The notes under the pieces: generated by a model | The model's database searches: none | Told to the model about the DNA's origin: nothing | Seen by the model: the letters and a program-made list of their open reading frames with translations, nothing else | Assembly (NCBI RefSeq): GCF_030272615.1 | Contig: NC_081415.1 | Coordinates: 506,557,373 to 506,617,372 of the forward strand | Direction of reading: 5' to 3' | Length of the DNA: 60,000 nt | Source of the DNA: Cryptomeria japonica | Taxonomy: Eukaryota; Streptophyta; Pinopsida; Cupressales; Cupressaceae | Made by a program: the position numbers and the translations under genes | In this document: in pieces, positions 55,389 to 60,000 of the stretch | Layout of the letters: every line of letters begins with the position of its first letter | How positions within the stretch are numbered: position 1 is the stretch's first letter

Positions 55389-55814
55389 TAGTTAGACCAG
55401 ACGACTTCGCTTTATCTTTTCGCTTAGTGGACAAATTAAAGATCTCATCATCTGCAAAGGTTTTCAAGGAATACAGAAAGTGATTAAGCGGCCAAAGGGA
55501 AGCCTAGGGCACGGCTGTGGGGAAGCCTAGGACACGACTGCATAGAAATCATATATTCTTGTGAACAGGGAAATTCTTAGCTGTCGTCTTCTTTTGAGCC
55601 TATGGAGTTATAAAAACTTCAACAACGGCCAAAGGGAAGCCTAGGGTACGGCTGCGGGGAAGCATTAGAATCGGGTTATGAAAAATGTGGAAGAATAGAC
55701 AAGACATACAAACTGTTTGACAGAATGCCTCAAATAAAAGGCTTTAGAATGGCCATGGATTGTTTAAGCAACGGAAACTAGGCAACCAATACAGATCACA
55801 AGGACACACAGAAG
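55389..55814 (+). other. Probable 5' untranslated region of the LINE
   Basis: GC-richer than its surroundings, with a repeated word: cggccaaagggaagcctagg at 55489 and again at 55626, each followed by gcacggctg or gtacggctg and ggggaagc. No ORF. The true 5' end of the LINE could lie to the left of element G, since G may have been inserted into it. Confidence 0.5.
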
Positions 55815-58021
55815 ATGGCGGATGGTGATGGCATCCACGGATATTCAAAGAAACCCCTAGGAATGGCAAACAGGCAGATATGATGGGCAGATGTGTCATT
55901 TGACGATCATGATTTGGCTCAATTACAAACTTCTGATCGTTCTCCTCAATGGGTTTTCAAGGATGGTCGCTAGCGTGACTTGGCTTATGACAAATTCCTG
56001 TCGGCTTTGTCATATTTTCGCAAATTTACAGGTAATTTTGTTCCAAAACCTTTGCATTCTTATTATAAATCTTTTGTTCCCAAGGCATTAATATTTCAGG
56101 GCATTCTGGGTCCTCATCCTGTTGATCACCCAAAGACTCCTTTTAAGCATTTTCATTCCTTTTTTGGTTCTAAAAAACCTAGGAAGCATAGATATGTTTC
56201 GCCTCAACCGCCATTCGACATCTGTAATGGCTCTCCATGTCTTGATGGTTTTTCCCCATTAGCTTCTTTTGGATCTCCCTCCCAAGATTGTAATCCTTCC
56301 CTCCCATCTTATGTCACTTGGCCAAATAACACTTTGGTTTCAAACCCTCACTTCCTTTCTTCCCTGAATGACATTCATGTTGCTAAACGAGCTCCCTTCC
56401 ATCCAAATCCACTCTCCCTTTGCATTTTCCAATTCGATAAGGGGTAATCCGCATTCTTCTGTGCAGTATAAGGTTATATTCCCCGATTACATGATTCAGG
56501 ACTCTGTGAAGTTATTGCGTTCTCCTGCCCTCATTGGTAAGCTTCTTTCTCCGGTTTCTTTTGGTAAACTGTTAACATGGGCAAAGTCTAATTGGGATGG
56601 TATGAAGGATTTATTTCTGTTTGATAAAGATTCTCTATATTTCACTGTGATTTTCGATTCTGAAAAGTATAGGGATTGTGTGCATAGATTTAAAGAGTGG
56701 TTTTGTTTTGGGATAGGAATTTTTACTTATGCTTGGTCTCCTCATTTTGATATTCAATAGGCAAAGCTATAGTTTATGCCCTTGTGGGTAACTTTCTCGG
56801 GTCTTCCTTTGGAGTATCGTGATGTGTATGGTTGAAATCTTGGCAAACAAATTGGGCATTTTTATTAAGCATGATTTAGTTCCTTTTGAACGACCTCATC
56901 TTCTGGTTAGGGTCTGTTTGTTATTAAATCTATCTAAACCCATTCCCTCTGAGATTACTATTTGCTCCAAATATGGTGCATGGATTCAGCGTGTGGTGAT
57001 TCAAGATTCGATTGCTATTCATTCTTGTGCTCCGTTACTTGGCCATTTCACCTCTCAATGTTGTGGTGATTCTGATGCACCTTTACAAGTTTGTTCAGAT
57101 TTTTCATCTGATTTTCGCCAATGTTCCCTTTTTAAAAGTAAGGATCATCAGTCTTTAAAGGATCATAATGTTAAGGATTCTGCTCTTTTACCTCTTTCTG
57201 TTACATCTCTCATTCCTTTTTCTGCATATACAGTATGTGGTGTGCCTCTGATGGATTTTACTTTTCTCTACTTGTTGGCTATGTTCTTCTCTGTTCTATC
57301 TGTCATTCGTCGGTTTTGTTCTGTTAAGTTTCTTCCTAGTTCTTTCAAGGATTATTGGTTTTCTGAATTTCGTTTTGAACCTTTTATGTTCTCCTCTGTT
57401 AGTTTTTTTCAAATTTCTTGTCCTTCGGTTCCGTTTCCAAAACTGTTGTTACCTTCGAATGGTTGCACAAATCATTGCTTTGTTAATTCTTCTCCTCGTT
57501 CTTCTTTTGTGGGTCTGGCGGATGATACCAAAATTGTTCATAGTTTGATTTTTGATAGTGATTCTTTTTTGCCCATTCCAAGGTCTCCTTCTTCTCTTTC
57601 CATTTCTGAAGAGAAGATTCAGCTTATTGCTTCAGATATTTTATTTTCATTTTCTTCAGATCTATTTGATGAGATTGTTGCAAAGGAATTTCCTAAATTT
57701 TCTTTTTCTTCTGCTTCTGCCTCTTCAGGGCCTGTCCATGATGGTTGTCATGTTTCCTCTTCTCAACCAAATTCAGTTGAAGGTGTGGATGCGAATCTTA
57801 TTGATAGTCCTTCTTCAACTGTTTCTAATGTGTATGGATTTGATTTCTCTCAGAAGCTAGCCTTGGAGCAATCTCCTGTTGTTTCCCTCCCTATTGTTAA
57901 AACTCCTAAGAAGAGGGGTCGAAAACCAAAATTGGCTAAAATCAAGGAGGAGATTGCGGTTGGTATTCAATCCACTATTGTAGAGAAATTTTCTTCCCAT
58001 GTCAAAACAAGGAGGGCATGA
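55815..58021 (+). pseudogene. LINE ORF1 with DUF4283-like domain and AT-hook-like tail
   Basis: The start ATG at 55815 (MADGDGIHGYSKKPLGMANR) is in frame with the rest, after which come TGA at 55881-55883 and TAG at 55971-55973. Frameshifts lie near 56440 and 56820. The middle matches DUF4283, the RNA-binding-type domain of plant L1 ORF1 proteins: LIGKLLSPVSFGKLLTWAKS, LFLFDKDSLYFTVIFDSEKY, PLWVTFSGLPLEYRD, then LANKLGIFIKHD and RPHLLVRVCLLLN. The C-terminus is S- and F-rich and ends with an AT-hook-like PKKRGRKPK (57907-57936). No CCHC knuckle was found. ORF2 starts 17 bp after the stop, as in L1-type elements. Confidence 0.8.
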
Positions 58022-58038
58022 TGCTCTCCTTGTGATAA

Positions 58039-60000
58039 ATGAGGATTTTATCTTGGAATGTCAGGGGCTTAAATGCCCGTGACAAAAGGGGAAGGATCAA
58101 GAAATTTCTTGATTCTTCAAAAGTGGACATCATCTTATTGCAAGAGTCTAAACTTTCTCAGGAATCTTTTGATAACATAATTTCCAAATGGTCCCTTTTG
58201 AAAGTTGTTCATGTTCCTTCTTTGGGTGCTTCTGGTGGTCTTATAACTTTATGGAATCCTAAATCAGTCAAAGTTGAGATGTTATCTCTTTCTTCTCATT
58301 GGCAGTTGTTAAAGGTTGACTGGTTTGAAGTCTCTTTTGTTCTGTTTAATATTTATGGTCCGACTTCTCCTTCAGATAAAACCAACTTATGGGATTCCTT
58401 ATCTGAATTTTTTTTACGATATGATGATTTTTTTATTGTGCTTGGGGGTGATTTTAATGCTCTCCTTTCCTCGAATTAAAAAAGAGGGGGTAATCCTACA
58501 GCTCAGAAGGTTATTAATGACTTTTCTTCCTTTGTACAAAACAATGTGTTATTCAATATTTTCCCTTCTAATGGTTCTTTCACTTGGACTAATAGAAGAT
58601 CTAAATGCCAGATTGCCTCTCGCCTTGACAGATTTCTTATTTTCCTAAACCTACGTTTGAGCAACTTTTCCTTTTCTTCTGAGATTCTTACCTCCTCGGA
58701 TTCTGACCATTTCCCAATTTTGCTCAATTTTGATAAATTGGATCATGTTCCCTCTGTTAGACCTTCTTTTAAGTTTGAGAAAATGTGGTTCACTCATCCT
58801 CATTTTCTTTCTTTATTAAAGCAATGGTGGATAAGTGCTCCGTTTTGCAAAGGTACTAAGATGTTCCAGTTTTATTCCAAACTGAAATTCGTGAAATCTC
58901 AAATTATGGCTTGGAATAAATTGGTCTATAAGAATATTTTTCATGAAAAAGAGGTAGTTGCCAATGATTTGAAGGTTGTTAATGAGGATATTATTAGACA
59001 TGACACTAATTCCTCCACTAATGATGCTCAAAAGAAATTGCAAGCTTACTAGGAGATCCTTTGCTCTCGGGTTGAAATCTATTGGCAGCAAAAGTCTCGT
59101 GAGGTTTGGCTTAAAGAAGGTGACAGGAATATTGCCTTCTTTCAAGCTGAAGCCAAGCTTAAAAGAGTTGCTTCTACAATTTTTAGTATTAAGGATTCTA
59201 AGTCTGGTTATGTCCTTAATTCAGATCAACAGATTAGAGAGGAGGGGTGTCTTTTTTTAAGGAATTGTTATCTCCTTCTTTTTCTTCTTCCTCCATGGAT
59301 CATCATGTGGAATTGCTTTTAGATTATATCCCCTCCCTTGTTTCTCATGAGGATAATGACTTTCTTATGAGGCCTTTTTCTTTAGATGAGCTTCATTTTG
59401 TTGTTTTTTCCATGGCCCCTGACAAAGCTCCAGGTCCTGATGGGTTTACTATCTTGTTCTTTCAGAAATGTTGGGATTTTATTGGTTTTGACTTATTAAT
59501 GGCTTTGGAAGAGTCTAGGAGGGGTAGGTATATCCTTAAAAAATTTAACATCACTTATATTGCCCTTATCCCGAAATCTAAGAATCCCCAAACTTTTGCT
59601 GAATTTAGACCCATTTCTTTGTGCAACTCTATTTACAAAATCTTCACCAAGGCTATTTATTTAAGACTTAAAATTCTCCTTCCTCATGTCATCTCTCCTC
59701 AACAAGGAGGTTTTGTTCCAGGTCGGGAAACTCATGAGGGAGCAATGGTTGCTCATGAAACCTTACATTCCATAAATTCGTCCAATATCCCAGCTTTTGT
59801 GGTCAAACTTGATATGATGAAGGCTTATGATAAAGTTTGTTGGGCTTTTTTGCTCAAAGTTTTGAGAAAATTTGGTTTCTCTGAAAGCTGGTGTAAATGG
59901 ATCAAGAGTTATATTTCTACTGCTTCATTTTCTATCATCATTAATGGAGCTCCCTCTGGATACTTTTCTTCAACCCAGGGTGTTAGACAAGAAGATCCTT
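58039..60000 (+). pseudogene. L1-type LINE ORF2: endonuclease and reverse transcriptase, cut by window edge
   Basis: The start ATG at 58039 reads MRILSWNVRGLNARDKRGRI, the N-terminus of an APE-type endonuclease. Other motifs are DIILLQESKLS, FNIYGPTSP, GGDFNALL, then SRLDRFL and SSDSDHFPI. The active-site N, E, D-x-N and S-D-H are all visible. Stops occur at 58477-58479 (TAA) and 59050-59052 (TAG), with a frameshift near 59250. The RT then runs in another frame to the edge: APDKAPGPDGFTILFFQKCW, NITYIALIPKSKNPQTFAEF, RPISLCNSIYKIFTKA, QQGGFVPGRETHEG, LDMMKAYDKV and QGVRQ. The catalytic FADD-type box would lie beyond 60000. It nicks target DNA and copies its own RNA there. Confidence 0.9.

Noticed and set aside
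56819-58021. A host gene of 400 codons
   Set aside because: It continues the DUF4283 domain of LINE ORF1 in a shifted frame and is followed 17 bp later by ORF2.

Overview
This window is repeat-dense plant nuclear DNA with no convincing host gene. Almost every recognisable coding stretch is a decayed transposable element: Ty3/gypsy elements with long leaders, Ty1/copia elements, a gag-only LTR element, an L1-type LINE and one Pogo-like DNA transposase. Plant origin is supported by a primer-binding site matching plant tRNA-Trp, by a plant mobile domain ORF, by a LINE ORF1 with a DUF4283-like domain, and by copia elements primed by initiator tRNA-Met. The deep nesting and heavy decay suggest a very large genome. 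A conifer or other gymnosperm is plausible, but the sequence does not prove it.

Layout, left to right. 1-5362: gag, leader, primer-binding site and LTR of a minus-strand gypsy element (A). 5363-7027: polypurine tract, a phased AGCGCT array and an antisense plant mobile domain ORF, all belonging to the 3' end of a second A-family copy that shares the same LTR. 7028-15738: minus-strand gypsy B (RNase H remnant, RT, protease, gag, leader, LTR). It meets the A-family segment at an abrupt junction, and its integrase is gone. 15739-17236: the 3' end of a plus-strand copia (H), which lies inside the RT of minus-strand gypsy C (17237-26160). The C leader is interrupted by a solo LTR with a perfect target-site duplication. 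26223-28341: the 3' end and LTR of a plus-strand A-like gypsy (D). The gag-only element E (28342-33844, duplication GTCTT) is inserted in that LTR.

33850-41223: low-complexity and repeated DNA, with an RNase H-like remnant and a dead Pogo-like transposase. 41224-47753: plus-strand copia F, whose PBS-gag block is inverted relative to pol. 48805-55383: nearly intact minus-strand copia G, with 642-bp LTRs, duplication ATTCA and one 1375-codon frame holding four stops. 55389-60000: a plus-strand LINE with ORF1 and ORF2, running off the window.

Most nonsense codons in the youngest frames are of CAG to TAG or CGA to TGA type, as expected from deamination of methylated cytosine in silenced elements. 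The most unusual signal is a pair of arrays of the palindrome AGCGCT repeated about every 20 bp. One lies just inside the primer-binding site and the other near the 3' LTR beside the mobile-domain ORF. The independent element D has a weaker, similar array near its own 3' LTR.
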